From Micromonospora sp. ALFpr18c (GTDB lineage Bacteria; Actinomycetota; Actinomycetes; Mycobacteriales; Micromonosporaceae), in the NCBI RefSeq assembly GCF_008868155.1, contig NZ_WBKR01000011.1, forward strand, positions 1-62,390: 62,390 nucleotides of DNA, given 5' to 3'. Every line of letters begins with the position of its first letter. Position 1 is the stretch's first letter. The notes beneath the pieces were generated by a model. It made no database searches. It had not been told where the DNA came from and saw only the letters and a program-made list of their open reading frames with translations. This document shows, piece by piece, positions 1 through 9,059 of this stretch. A program made the position numbers and the translations under genes.

Positions 1-570
1 ACCGCCGACCCGACCACCGCCGACCCGACACACGCCGACGCCGCCCACCTCTACGCGGAGCTGCTGACCCGGCTCGGCAACCCGGCAGCGGCCATCCGCT
101 GGGCCGGCTCCGCTCACCACAGCCGCGCCCACCTGCACGGACCCTCCGCCCGGTCCACCCTCGCCGCCGTCCACACGCTCGCCACCGCCCACCGGCAGGC
201 CGGGCACCACCAGCGCGCCTACCACGCGTACCGGCACCTCGCCGACCAACTCACCGCCACCGCCGGACCCGACGCGCACCCCACCCTCGCCATCCAGGCC
301 ACCCTCGCCCTCGTCCTGCGCGACCTCGGCCACTGCGGCGCCGCTCGACGCCTACTTGCCGACACCATCACCGCGCACCGCCGCAACCACCCCCACCATC
401 CCGCCACCGCCCGCATGCTTCACCACCTGCACGAAATGTGGCAGCACTGCGCAGACCGCGGACACGAACACACCGACATCGAGCCCCCCACAGCGGAAGA
501 ACAACGGCAGCACAGCCAGGCGAGATCTGAGGTCCTATGGCACTCCGCCGGTCATCTCTCCGACCGCTGA
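1..570 (+). CDS. C-terminal part of a helical-repeat (TPR-like) protein, 5' truncated by the window edge
   Basis: Frame 1 is open from the first base to a TGA at 568-570 and gives about 189 residues. The sequence is rich in Ala, His, Leu and Arg and arranged in amphipathic helical stretches such as LYAELLTRLGNPAAAIRWAG and LALVLRDLGHCGAARRLLAD. This periodicity resembles tetratricopeptide repeats that often form the C-terminus of actinobacterial XRE-type or SARP-type regulators. No catalytic motif is visible. It lies upstream of, and codirectional with, the SARP-like gene, so a regulatory role is plausible. The N-terminus, and therefore the real family, lies outside the window. Confidence 0.6.
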   Translation, partial: TADPTTADPTHADAAHLYAELLTRLGNPAAAIRWAGSAHHSRAHLHGPSARSTLAAVHTLATAHRQAGHHQRAYHAYRHLADQLTATAGPDAHPTLAIQATLALVLRDLGHCGAARRLLADTITAHRRNHPHHPATARMLHHLHEMWQHCADRGHEHTDIEPPTAEEQRQHSQARSEVLWHSAGHLSDR

Positions 571-578
571 GCGGTCGG
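560..578. promoter_or_regulatory. Near-perfect inverted repeat at the stop codon
   Basis: CCGACCG-CTGAG-CGGTCGG, a 7-bp stem with a 5-nt loop, overlaps the stop of the upstream gene and precedes the SARP gene. It could be an operator or a weak terminator. There is no T-run, so an operator is slightly favoured. Confidence 0.35.
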
Positions 579-683
579 CACGAGTTCGGCGGGTTCACGA
601 CAGGGCGACAGGATCTGTACCGTGTCGATGATGAGCAACGAGCCCTCGCCCACGACGCCGAGGGCGGTCACTGGCACCCAGCC

Positions 684-1412
684 ATGAACGACGCCCGACC
701 CGAAGATCCTCCCGTGATCAGCCCTGCGATTGGCGCCAACGCGCGCCCAACTGGCGCCTGTGCGAACGGCGACCCCCTCGGCGAGCGAGCCAGTGTCGGA
801 GCGAACCGGGTCCGCGTCCGGGTGCTCGGCCCGCCGGCCATCCTCGGTGTTCCCGAGGAGCAGCACGTACGCCCACAGGCTTTGGAGTTCCTCGCCTACC
901 TAATTGCGCGGGGAGGGTCGGCCTATCAGCACGAGATCCTCGGCGACCTCCTGCCCGAGCCGCCGCACCGCCTCGCGGCGCAGCGGCTGCACACCTACAC
1001 CTACAACCTGCGCCAGATCTTCCGCTCCACCGGCGGGAACGACACCTACCTGCGGCTGCGGCGACACCACTACACCCTGAACACCGACGCGTTCGACGTC
1101 GACCTATGGGCCATTCGCGAGGCGATGATCGCCTCGCAACGCGGCACCGACCCCGCAGCCCGCATCACCGCCTTGCGCCGCGCGGTCGCCGCCTACCGCG
1201 GGCCACTCGCCGCCGACACCGGATACCTCTGGCTCGCCCGGCACCAGCAAGCGGTAGCCCACGAGTTCGTGACCGCGGCCGTGACCCTCGCCGAAGCCCT
1301 CGCTGACAGGCCCGCCGAAGCCATCGCCGTCCTCGACATCGCCGCCCGCCACCACCCGGACAACGAACTCCTCGCCGCCGCCGTTGCCAGAATCCGCGAT
1401 CGGTCAAGCTGA
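684..1412 (+). CDS. Small SARP-type regulator (winged helix plus BTAD domain)
   Basis: About 242 residues. From roughly residue 42 there is an OmpR-like winged-helix segment (RVRVRVLGPPAILG, then RPQALEFLAYLIARGG and a RLHTYTYNLRQIF helix). A bacterial transcriptional activator domain with FDVDLWAIREAM and ALRRAVAAYRGPLA follows. The combination and length fit a minimal Streptomyces antibiotic regulatory protein without the ATPase half. The ATG at 684 was chosen because the longer ORF from 537 would overlap the previous gene and has a low-complexity N-terminus; no good ribosome binding site supports either start. It lies just upstream of the DISARM operon on the same strand, so it could control it, but that is inference. 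Confidence 0.65.
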   Translation: MNDARPEDPPVISPAIGANARPTGACANGDPLGERASVGANRVRVRVLGPPAILGVPEEQHVRPQALEFLAYLIARGGSAYQHEILGDLLPEPPHRLAAQRLHTYTYNLRQIFRSTGGNDTYLRLRRHHYTLNTDAFDVDLWAIREAMIASQRGTDPAARITALRRAVAAYRGPLAADTGYLWLARHQQAVAHEFVTAAVTLAEALADRPAEAIAVLDIAARHHPDNELLAAAVARIRDRSS

Positions 1413-1763
1413 CCACCGTCGCCCCGGACAGCGCCGCTGCCGCAACCGACCAGAGGTTCCCTACACTCCCAAACCGGCTCCTGTCAGATTCTGCGAACGC
1501 CTCAATTTCGTGATCTTGAAAGATTCACCCGAATGGACGATGAGCAGAATGGGTCAGATCGTTCCAAAGTCGATATCGACGGAGCCCTGACTAACCGCCA
1601 GAGGCGAGTGAGATTGGCGTGCCATCGTGGTCGCGGTGGCCGTGAACGTGGCGAGGCGCTGCCGGGGGGAGAGAGAAGGTCTCGTGCTTTTGGAAGAATA
1701 TAAAGTGAGCGCGCGAACTGTCGTGATGAGTCGGATGTCAGAGCGCGTGATGGTGTCGAGGTC
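1413..1763. other. Intergenic region upstream of the DISARM operon
   Basis: No convincing gene. It holds a perfect 12-bp palindrome GTCGATATCGAC (1569-1580) and an AT-rich TATAAAGT box (1699-1706) about 58 bp before the drmD GTG. The latter could be a -10 element, but no clear -35 hexamer is visible. This is the only long untranslated stretch before the DISARM genes and the natural place for their promoter. Confidence 0.4.
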
Positions 1764-4700
1764 GTGACTGGGGTGGTTACTGCTGTGCTTGCTGCCGAGG
1801 ATGTGAAGGCTGCTCGACGCGGTCTGCCGCCGCTGCCGGAACCCGGTCAGGTGGTCGAGGTTCGCGGCTCGACGTGGGCTGTGTCCAACGTTCAGGTGCA
1901 GGGTCTTCCGCGTAGCCCGGCCGACGAGTCGGTAGCGCAACTGAGCCACGTCGTCGACCTGCTTTCCCTCGATGAAGGCAGCCTGGGCGCGCAGCTCAGC
2001 GTGGTATGGGAACTCGAAGTCGGCCACTCTGTTGCCCCAGCGCAGGGCCTCCCGGACGTGATTCAAGTCGACGGTTTTGACGATCCGGAGACGCTGGCTG
2101 GCTTCATCGATGCGATGCGGTGGGGAGCCGTCACGAGCGCCGACCCCAACCGCTATCAGGCTCCGTTCTGGTCTGGGGTGAACGTAGAGGCGTATCAGCT
2201 CGAACCGCTCCGCCGGGCTCTTGGGGCACCGCGCGCGAACCTGTTGCTGGCCGACGACGTCGGCCTGGGTAAGACGATCGAGGCAGGGCTGGTAATCCAG
2301 GAGTTGTTCCTGCGTCACCGTGCCCGCACCGCGATCATCGTGTGTCCGCCGAGTCTGTCGCTGAAGTGGCAGGACGAGATGCGGGAAAAGTTTGGCCTGG
2401 AGTTCACTATCGTCAACTCCGAGCTGATGGCTGAGGTCCGTCGTACCCACGGTCTACAGGCCAACCCGTTCCGGATCTTCCGGCGGGTGATCGTGAGCAT
2501 GGCCTGGTTGCCGCAGGTCCGGGCCCAGCGCCTCCTGCGCGACATCTACGCGCAGGCCACGAACGCCAAGACCGGCAGCCGGTACGCCTTCGACATCCTC
2601 GTCGTTGACGAAGCGCACCATGTGGCGCCAGCGAGTCCCTCGATGGTGAACGGCGGGCGCGGGTACGCGGTGGACACCCAGCGCACGATCGCCGCGCGGC
2701 AGCTCGCGGAGAAGTGCGAGCATCGTCTGTTCCTGAGTGCGACACCGCACAACGGGCACCCCGAGTCGTTCACGGCGCTGATGGAGATGATCGACCGCCG
2801 ACGCTTCGCCCGTGGCGCGAACCTCGACCCCACCGCGCTCAAGGACGTGACGGTCCGACGGCTGAAGGCGGACCTGACCGGTAAGGGGTTCAAGAAGCGC
2901 CAGGTCGGGACGATCGAGTTCGACCCGTCGGAGTCCGAGCAGCGGATGTTCTCGCTGCTGGACGAGATCGTCACCAAGAGCGCACGTTTGAACGGCACCA
3001 AGCCCGGCGGCGACATCGTGACGATGCTGCTGAAGAAACGGTTCTTGTCCAGCCCGTTCGCCTTCGGCATGACCCTAAGCCACTACCTGTCATCGAGGGC
3101 TGGCCGCGGACTGTCTGACGACGAGTACGACGACATCTTCGGCGAGGGCCAGTCCGACGAGGAAGAGGGCTTGTGGGAGCAGGACGAGGCGGAGAGACTA
3201 CGCGAGTCGAAGGTTTCCGACCCGCTCGTCGGAGCTGATCCTGGCCAGCTAGAGACCCTGATGAACTGGGGTCTGGGCTATGAGAGCCGCGCTGACTCCC
3301 GTGTCGATCGGCTTACCGGCTTCCTCGACGCGAACTGCCGTCCCGACGGCAAGCGCTGGACCAACGAACGCGTCGTCGTCTTCACCGAGTACGCGCACAC
3401 CGTCGACTGGCTCACCCGCGTGCTGCGCCAGCGCGGCTACAGCGACGACCGGCTCGCGGTGATCCAGGGCTCAACCCCGCCGGATCAGCGTGAGTACATC
3501 CGTTCCCAGTTCACCGCTGATCCGTCAAAGGAGCCGGTGCGCGTGCTGCTCGCCACCGATGCCGCCGGTGAGGGAATCGACCTGCAGACCTACTGCCACC
3601 GACTGGTCAACTTCGACATCCCGTTCAACCCGTCCCGGCTCGAACAGCGCATCGGCCGCATCGACCGGTACGGCCAGACCGAAAAACCGAAGGTGTTCCA
3701 CTTCCTGCCCGTGCGGGGTTCCTCCACATACGGCGCTGACTTGAAGTTCATGCAGATCATCGCCCGTAAGATCGCACAGGTCGAGTACGACCTCGGCTCA
3801 GCCAACCAGGTCGTCGGTGACGAGATCCAGGGCCACTTCGGGCGCCCCACACGTACGACGAAGAAGTCCAGGGGCATCGACCCCAACGAGGTCATCAACG
3901 CAGCCTTGGCCGGCGGCATGGAACTCAATGCCCGCCTCACCCAGCTGGAGCAGGGCTACGCGTACCAGCGCACCGAGATGCACCTCGAGCCGGCCAACTT
4001 ACGCCGCGTGGTCGGCGCTGCGCTACGGCTCAACCACCAGGAAGCCCTGGTCCCGAACCATGAGTTCGCCCAGGACACCGACGCCGAGGTATTCACCGTG
4101 CCGACCCTCACAGCAGGCTGGCGAGACAGCCTCCGCGGCCTCGACACCCGCCTCGATCCCGGTGTACTGCGGCCCATCACCTTCGACCCGGAGGCTGCCG
4201 AAGGGAGAGCCGACCTGGTATACGTCCACCTTGGCCATCCGATTGTGCAGAAGGCTCAAAGGCTGCTGCGCCGGTCGTTGTGGAGCGTTGATTCGACTCT
4301 TCGGCGTGTGACGGCAGTGGTTGTAGACGGCCTTGATGAATCGTTCGTCGCCGCCGTGACCCGCATGGTTCTAGTCGGCCGCGGCGGCGTCCGGCTGCAC
4401 GAAGAGGTCTTCCTGGCCGGCGTCCGGCTGCGCGGACGCCGCGCAATGGCCGAGGATCGGGCAGAGGAGGCACTCGATAAGGCGCTGGACCGGGAGAACC
4501 TCACTCTGGCTGATCAACGGGTCCGCGACCAGCTGTGCAACCTGTGGAACGTGGCTGACGCCCCGCTGCGCCTGCGACTCGAAGAATCGATGCGCACCCG
4601 CGCCGGCCGTCGACACGACCTGGTCACCGAGCAACTCGCCCGGAGGCAGGCCGCAGACGTGCAGCGGGCGACGGAGATTTTCGCCGCTTTCCGTGCCAAT

Positions 4701-4955
4701 CTCCGCGACTCGCTCACCCGCCTTCGTGCCGAGGAAGACGCAACCGCTGGGCAACTGTTCACCGACCCGGACCAGCAGCGGCAGTGGCGGCGCGACATCG
4801 AGGCCATGTCCCGCCGCTTGGACGAACTCGATGACGAGCAGGCGCGTGAAGTCGCCGCCATCAACGACCGGTATGCCGAGGTCAAGCCGCACACGACCGC
4901 AGCCGCCGTCGTGTTCGCCCTGACCCGGGACGACGCAGATGGGTGGCAAGAGTGA
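1764..4955 (+). CDS. drmD: DISARM class 1 SNF2-like helicase DrmD
   Basis: 1063 residues, the first gene of a class 1 DISARM operon, which restricts incoming phage DNA. Superfamily 2 motifs are in order: Walker A LLADDVGLGKT (about residues 161-171), DEAH box VVDEAHH (about 280-286), motif III SATPHNG (325-331), and in the second RecA domain ATDAAGEGIDLQ and QRIGRIDRYGQ (about 595-650). The N-terminal 150 residues precede the helicase core and the C-terminal 350 are charged and helical, as in SNF2/HepA-like members. The start is GTG at 1764, because the ATG at 1750 runs into a stop. The stop overlaps the next gene in a TGATG arrangement, indicating translational coupling. Assignment rests on the motifs plus the perfect operon context. 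Confidence 0.9.
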   Translation: MTGVVTAVLAAEDVKAARRGLPPLPEPGQVVEVRGSTWAVSNVQVQGLPRSPADESVAQLSHVVDLLSLDEGSLGAQLSVVWELEVGHSVAPAQGLPDVIQVDGFDDPETLAGFIDAMRWGAVTSADPNRYQAPFWSGVNVEAYQLEPLRRALGAPRANLLLADDVGLGKTIEAGLVIQELFLRHRARTAIIVCPPSLSLKWQDEMREKFGLEFTIVNSELMAEVRRTHGLQANPFRIFRRVIVSMAWLPQVRAQRLLRDIYAQATNAKTGSRYAFDILVVDEAHHVAPASPSMVNGGRGYAVDTQRTIAARQLAEKCEHRLFLSATPHNGHPESFTALMEMIDRRRFARGANLDPTALKDVTVRRLKADLTGKGFKKRQVGTIEFDPSESEQRMFSLLDEIVTKSARLNGTKPGGDIVTMLLKKRFLSSPFAFGMTLSHYLSSRAGRGLSDDEYDDIFGEGQSDEEEGLWEQDEAERLRESKVSDPLVGADPGQLETLMNWGLGYESRADSRVDRLTGFLDANCRPDGKRWTNERVVVFTEYAHTVDWLTRVLRQRGYSDDRLAVIQGSTPPDQREYIRSQFTADPSKEPVRVLLATDAAGEGIDLQTYCHRLVNFDIPFNPSRLEQRIGRIDRYGQTEKPKVFHFLPVRGSSTYGADLKFMQIIARKIAQVEYDLGSANQVVGDEIQGHFGRPTRTTKKSRGIDPNEVINAALAGGMELNARLTQLEQGYAYQRTEMHLEPANLRRVVGAALRLNHQEALVPNHEFAQDTDAEVFTVPTLTAGWRDSLRGLDTRLDPGVLRPITFDPEAAEGRADLVYVHLGHPIVQKAQRLLRRSLWSVDSTLRRVTAVVVDGLDESFVAAVTRMVLVGRGGVRLHEEVFLAGVRLRGRRAMAEDRAEEALDKALDRENLTLADQRVRDQLCNLWNVADAPLRLRLEESMRTRAGRRHDLVTEQLARRQAADVQRATEIFAAFRANLRDSLTRLRAEEDATAGQLFTDPDQQRQWRRDIEAMSRRLDELDDEQAREVAAINDRYAEVKPHTTAAAVVFALTRDDADGWQE

Positions 4956-7900
4956 TGGTGCGCCGCTACAACACCCGACGCTCCACCCCCAGCGTTGCAG
5001 ACCAGCACCGCGCCTGGCTGGAGCTGGTCGACACTGACGGCCCGTTTCTCGCCGTTGCGCCGCTCAAGCGCGTGTGGCCCCAGGGCATGCCCACGCTGTC
5101 CGACGCCCGGAAGGCCGCGTTGGTCGACGCCCGCAAGGATTTCGAGGCCGCGTGGGAGCGTCTCGACCGTGCACCGGACTCTGAGCAGGCCCTGGACACC
5201 TACCGCCTCGTGCGCGACAAGTGGGTCGAGACGATCCTTCGCGACGCCGCGGGCTGGGCAGAATCGCTGTCGTGGGGCGAAGTGCCAGGCGTGGAGGCGC
5301 ACTCACCCAATCGGGCCGTCACTGTCCGCGCGCAGGCGTCGCTCAACGGCCCCGAAGGGGTCGGCGCGCTAGTTCACGTCGTCGATCCCGTCGAATCGCT
5401 GCGCGAGACCCTCGGCGACCTCTGGGCGGCCAATCCGATCGACCGCGTCGAGGTGATGCTGCGCGAGAACCGTATTCCCATCGGCATCGTCACGGACGGC
5501 CGCTGGTGGGGGCTCGTCTGCGCCCGGCAGGGAGCGATGCTCGCCTCTGGCCTCGTGGATGCGCTGACCTGGATCGAAGAACCGCGAACACGGGATGCGT
5601 TCCTCACCCTGATCGGCCGGCCGTACCTGATTGCTGGGGAGCCGAAGGACCGCCTTCCCGTGCTGTTCGAGGAGTCGGTTGCCGCAGCCGAGGAGATCAC
5701 CGAGGCCCTGGGCGCCCAGGTACGGCGAGCGGTTGAACTGATCATCCAGTCCTTGTCCGAGTCGGCCGCCGACGCTCGACGACGCAGCCTTCCAGACCCG
5801 CTGTCGGCGCGCCCGCGCGACAGCTACGAGGCCGCCGTCACGGTGATGATGCGCGTCGTCTTCCTCCTGTTTGCCGAGGAGCGCGGTCTGCTGCCCTCTG
5901 GCGAACTGTTCGACCAGGGCTACGGCATCGCTCGCGAGCTTGATCAGCTCATCGCGCGCAGGACCGAGGAGAGCGAGGAGGCCCTCGACTCCACCTCGTT
6001 GACCTGGCACCGGCTTCTTGCGACCAGCAACGCCCTCTACCACGGCGCATCCTTTGAGAACATCCGTATGCCCGCCTACGGCGGCTCCCTGTTCGACCCG
6101 TCCCGGTTCCCGTTCCTCACCGCCGTGGCCGACCAGGGCTCCCTGGCCGTCACGGTTTCGGACCGTGTCATGCTTCACGTCCTGCAGTCCGTGCAGATCG
6201 CCGACATCAAAGGCGAAGCGCGGCGAATCTCGTTTCGCGACATAGATGTCGAGCAGATCGGCTACATGTACGAGGGACTGCTCGGCTACACCGTCGCCGT
6301 TGCCCACGAGGTCACCGTCGGCATCAAGGGCAGTCTGGGCGAAGAGCCCGAGATCCCGCTCGCCACGCTCGATGGGCTGGCTGCAAAGAATCCCGACCGT
6401 AAGAAGTTCGCCGATGCCCTCCGCGCCTGGGTGGAGCAGGATCAGCCCTCTGCCAAGCCACCGTCACGAGCTGCCATCGCCAAAGCCGTTGACGCCGACA
6501 TCGACCCGAGCATCGTCAGCGCGCTTACCCAAGCCGTTGGCGACGACGTCGCCCTACGCGACCGCGTCAAGCCATGGCTCGGGCTGATCCGCCTCGACCT
6601 GCGCAAGCGGCCGATCGTCGTCCTCGACGGCGGCCTGCTCGTCAGAGAAACTCCATCCCGGAAGAACGCTGGCGCCCACTACACCCCGAAGTCCCTCGCC
6701 GAACAGGTCGTGCTCCACGCTCTCCAACCGCTCTGCTACGCGCCCGGCCCGCACCAGACAGCCGATTCGGCGACGTGGAAGCTCAAGTCGTCCAACGAGA
6801 TCCTCGGCCTCAAAATCGCCGACATCGCCTGCGGCTCCGGGGCGTTCCTCGTCGCCGCCGCCCGCTACCTAGCCGAGCGCGTCGTCGAAGCCTGGACTAT
6901 CGAGGACCGCGCGAACGCAGGCCGCAAAGACCTCTACACCCTCGCGATCCGCCAGGTCATCGCGAAATGCCTTTACGGCGCCGACATCAACGACATGGCC
7001 ATCGAGATGTGCAAACTCTCGCTATGGCTCGTATCTCTCGACCGTAACCTGCCGTTCTCGTTCGTCGATGACAAGGTCTTCCTCGGCAACTCCCTGCTCG
7101 GTCTCACTGGGATCGAGCAACTTCGAAACCTGCACATCGATCCGCGCAAGGGAACCAAGTGGGTCACCAAGAGGCTGTCCTCCGGCACCGACCTTACGTA
7201 CGTCGTTGACGTTGACGTCGACTCGATCATCGCCAAGGCTGTCGCCCTCCGCGAGAACCTTGCGTCACCAGTCGACGACGCTGACCCCGCTCGCTCCAGC
7301 GCCGCGAAGCGCCGTCTGCACACGCAGTTGCGCGAGGTGACGGCAGACTTGCGGAAGATCGCAAACGGTGTCATCGCCGCGGGCCTGCCTTTCGGCGGCA
7401 AGCCCGGCAAGACTCTGAACGCCGCGTATGACGACTTGCGCATGGCTGCCAGGAAGGCATATCCGGGCACGGCTGGCGGTGGCTCCGACAGTGCGCGGCT
7501 CGAAGCAATCATCGACCGAGGCCTCACACCCGCCGTCGAGACTGACTACAAGCGTTGGCAACCACTTCACTGGATCATCGAGGCCGCCGACGTCATGGTC
7601 GGCCACGGCGGCTTCGATGCCATCATCGGCAACCCACCGTTCCTTGGCGGACAAAAGCTCACCGGCGCCATGGGCACGCCGGTCCGCGACTGGTTCGTCA
7701 ACATCCTCTCCGAGGGCCGCCGAGGCAGCGCCGACCTCGTCGCCTACTTCCTCCTACGTGTCACCTCGCTCTTGCAGGCGAAGGGCACCCTCGGTCTGAT
7801 CGCCACGAACACGGTCGCCCAGGGCGACTCCCGCGAAGTCGGCCTCGACGCCATGGTGGCCGCCGGCTTCACCATCACCCGCGCCATACAGTCCCGGTCC

Positions 7901-9037
7901 TGGCCGGCGGCAAGCGCCAACCTCGAATACGCCGCCGTCTGGGGCACACTCGGTTCAGTCGCCGATGCGGTCCCGCGCGTGGCCGACGACGTGCCAGTCG
8001 GCCGCATCAGCACCCTGCTCGAACCGCAAGGCCGTACCGCGGGCAATCCGATCCGCTTGATCGAGAACACCGGCATCGCCTTCCAGGGCTGCATCGTGCT
8101 CGGGATGGGCTTCGTGCTCGACTTGGCTGAAGCGCAAGAGTGGATTGCCACCGATCCACGCAACGCCGAGGTGCTCTTCCCATACCTCAACGGCGAAGAC
8201 CTCAACTCCCGCCCAGACGCCTCAGCGTCACGCTGGGTAATCGACTTCAACGACCGCACCGAAGCCGAAAGCGCGATGTACCGGCTGCCATATGCGAGGT
8301 TGCTGGAGCAGGTCAAGCCCGAGCGGTCAGGCAAACCGAAAGCCGTGCGAGAAGCTCCATGGTGGCTTTTCCTGCGTACGCGGCCAGCCATGCGCAGGGC
8401 GATCGCCGAGTTGCCTGAGGTGTTGGTCATCGCTCTTGTCAGCAAGACCGTCATGCCCGTTCGCGTCGCGAACGTGCAGGTCTTCAGCCACAAGCTAGGT
8501 GTCTTTGCTACGGACTCGTATGCGGATCAAGCAGTGCTGTCGTCGACGGTTCACCAGCTTTGGGTCGTCAAGTACACGTCAACGATGCGGGCGGACATCA
8601 ACTACTCTCCGTCGGACGTGTTTGAGACCTTTCCTCGCCCGCCCTTTGCTGATCGTCTTCAAGCTGCAGGGCGTTCTCTCGACGAGGAGCGCCGGGAGGT
8701 CATGCTTCGACGCGGGCTCGGTCTCACCAAGCTCTACAACCTGGTAAACGACGCTGAACTAAGCGACGATTCCGACCGGGATGTTGCTCGGATACGAGCA
8801 CTGCATGTGCATCTTGACCATGAAGTCTTGGATGCGTATGGCTGGTCTGACATCACGCCTGGCCACGGATTTCATACATTTAGGAAGATGCAGCGATGGA
8901 CCGTGAACCCGGCGGCGCGGATCGAGATCCTAGACCGACTTCTCGACGAGAATCGTCGCCGCGCCGAACGACAGGCACAGGTTTTTGGGGGCGCCACCTT
9001 GGAGACCGGTGAACCCGACGACGAAACGCTCTTCTGA
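4955..9037 (+). CDS. drmMI: DISARM class 1 adenine-specific DNA methyltransferase DrmMI, expressed allele
   Basis: 1360 residues from the coupled ATG at 4955; a GTG at 4943 is an alternative start. DrmMI is expected to methylate host DNA as the self mark of DISARM. Visible features: FLLFAEERGLLPSGELF in the N-terminal half, GAHYTPKSLAEQVV (about 572), SAM motif I ADIACGSGAF (about 622-631) and the N6-adenine motif NPPF (about 892-895). This is a PglX/Eco57I-like gamma-class layout with the target recognition domain at the C-terminus. Residues 948-1103 are encoded by a 467-bp segment repeated in inverted orientation at 9831-10297. Residues 1104-1360 are therefore exchangeable for the 256-residue alternative in the silent cassette. 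It ends at 9037, only 22 bp from the end of the oppositely oriented cassette. Confidence 0.92.
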   Translation: MVRRYNTRRSTPSVADQHRAWLELVDTDGPFLAVAPLKRVWPQGMPTLSDARKAALVDARKDFEAAWERLDRAPDSEQALDTYRLVRDKWVETILRDAAGWAESLSWGEVPGVEAHSPNRAVTVRAQASLNGPEGVGALVHVVDPVESLRETLGDLWAANPIDRVEVMLRENRIPIGIVTDGRWWGLVCARQGAMLASGLVDALTWIEEPRTRDAFLTLIGRPYLIAGEPKDRLPVLFEESVAAAEEITEALGAQVRRAVELIIQSLSESAADARRRSLPDPLSARPRDSYEAAVTVMMRVVFLLFAEERGLLPSGELFDQGYGIARELDQLIARRTEESEEALDSTSLTWHRLLATSNALYHGASFENIRMPAYGGSLFDPSRFPFLTAVADQGSLAVTVSDRVMLHVLQSVQIADIKGEARRISFRDIDVEQIGYMYEGLLGYTVAVAHEVTVGIKGSLGEEPEIPLATLDGLAAKNPDRKKFADALRAWVEQDQPSAKPPSRAAIAKAVDADIDPSIVSALTQAVGDDVALRDRVKPWLGLIRLDLRKRPIVVLDGGLLVRETPSRKNAGAHYTPKSLAEQVVLHALQPLCYAPGPHQTADSATWKLKSSNEILGLKIADIACGSGAFLVAAARYLAERVVEAWTIEDRANAGRKDLYTLAIRQVIAKCLYGADINDMAIEMCKLSLWLVSLDRNLPFSFVDDKVFLGNSLLGLTGIEQLRNLHIDPRKGTKWVTKRLSSGTDLTYVVDVDVDSIIAKAVALRENLASPVDDADPARSSAAKRRLHTQLREVTADLRKIANGVIAAGLPFGGKPGKTLNAAYDDLRMAARKAYPGTAGGGSDSARLEAIIDRGLTPAVETDYKRWQPLHWIIEAADVMVGHGGFDAIIGNPPFLGGQKLTGAMGTPVRDWFVNILSEGRRGSADLVAYFLLRVTSLLQAKGTLGLIATNTVAQGDSREVGLDAMVAAGFTITRAIQSRSWPAASANLEYAAVWGTLGSVADAVPRVADDVPVGRISTLLEPQGRTAGNPIRLIENTGIAFQGCIVLGMGFVLDLAEAQEWIATDPRNAEVLFPYLNGEDLNSRPDASASRWVIDFNDRTEAESAMYRLPYARLLEQVKPERSGKPKAVREAPWWLFLRTRPAMRRAIAELPEVLVIALVSKTVMPVRVANVQVFSHKLGVFATDSYADQAVLSSTVHQLWVVKYTSTMRADINYSPSDVFETFPRPPFADRLQAAGRSLDEERREVMLRRGLGLTKLYNLVNDAELSDDSDRDVARIRALHVHLDHEVLDAYGWSDITPGHGFHTFRKMQRWTVNPAARIEILDRLLDENRRRAERQAQVFGGATLETGEPDDETLF
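7797..8263 (+). repeat. Left arm of 467-bp perfect inverted repeat (inside drmMI)
   Basis: Base-by-base comparison with the reverse complement of 9831-10297 shows no mismatch over 467 bp, including synonymous positions. Weaker similarity continues to about 7783 (GCACCCTCGG in both copies). The arm ends after a GAA codon in the same reading frame in both copies, so exchange keeps the protein in frame. Confidence 0.95.
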
Positions 9038-9059
9038 CCGCTCCAGGCGGGGTCTCAGC

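Noticed and set aside
1554..2450. 298-codon minus-strand open frame
   Set aside because: Lies antisense to drmD helicase motifs, with composition typical of a mirror frame in GC-rich DNA.
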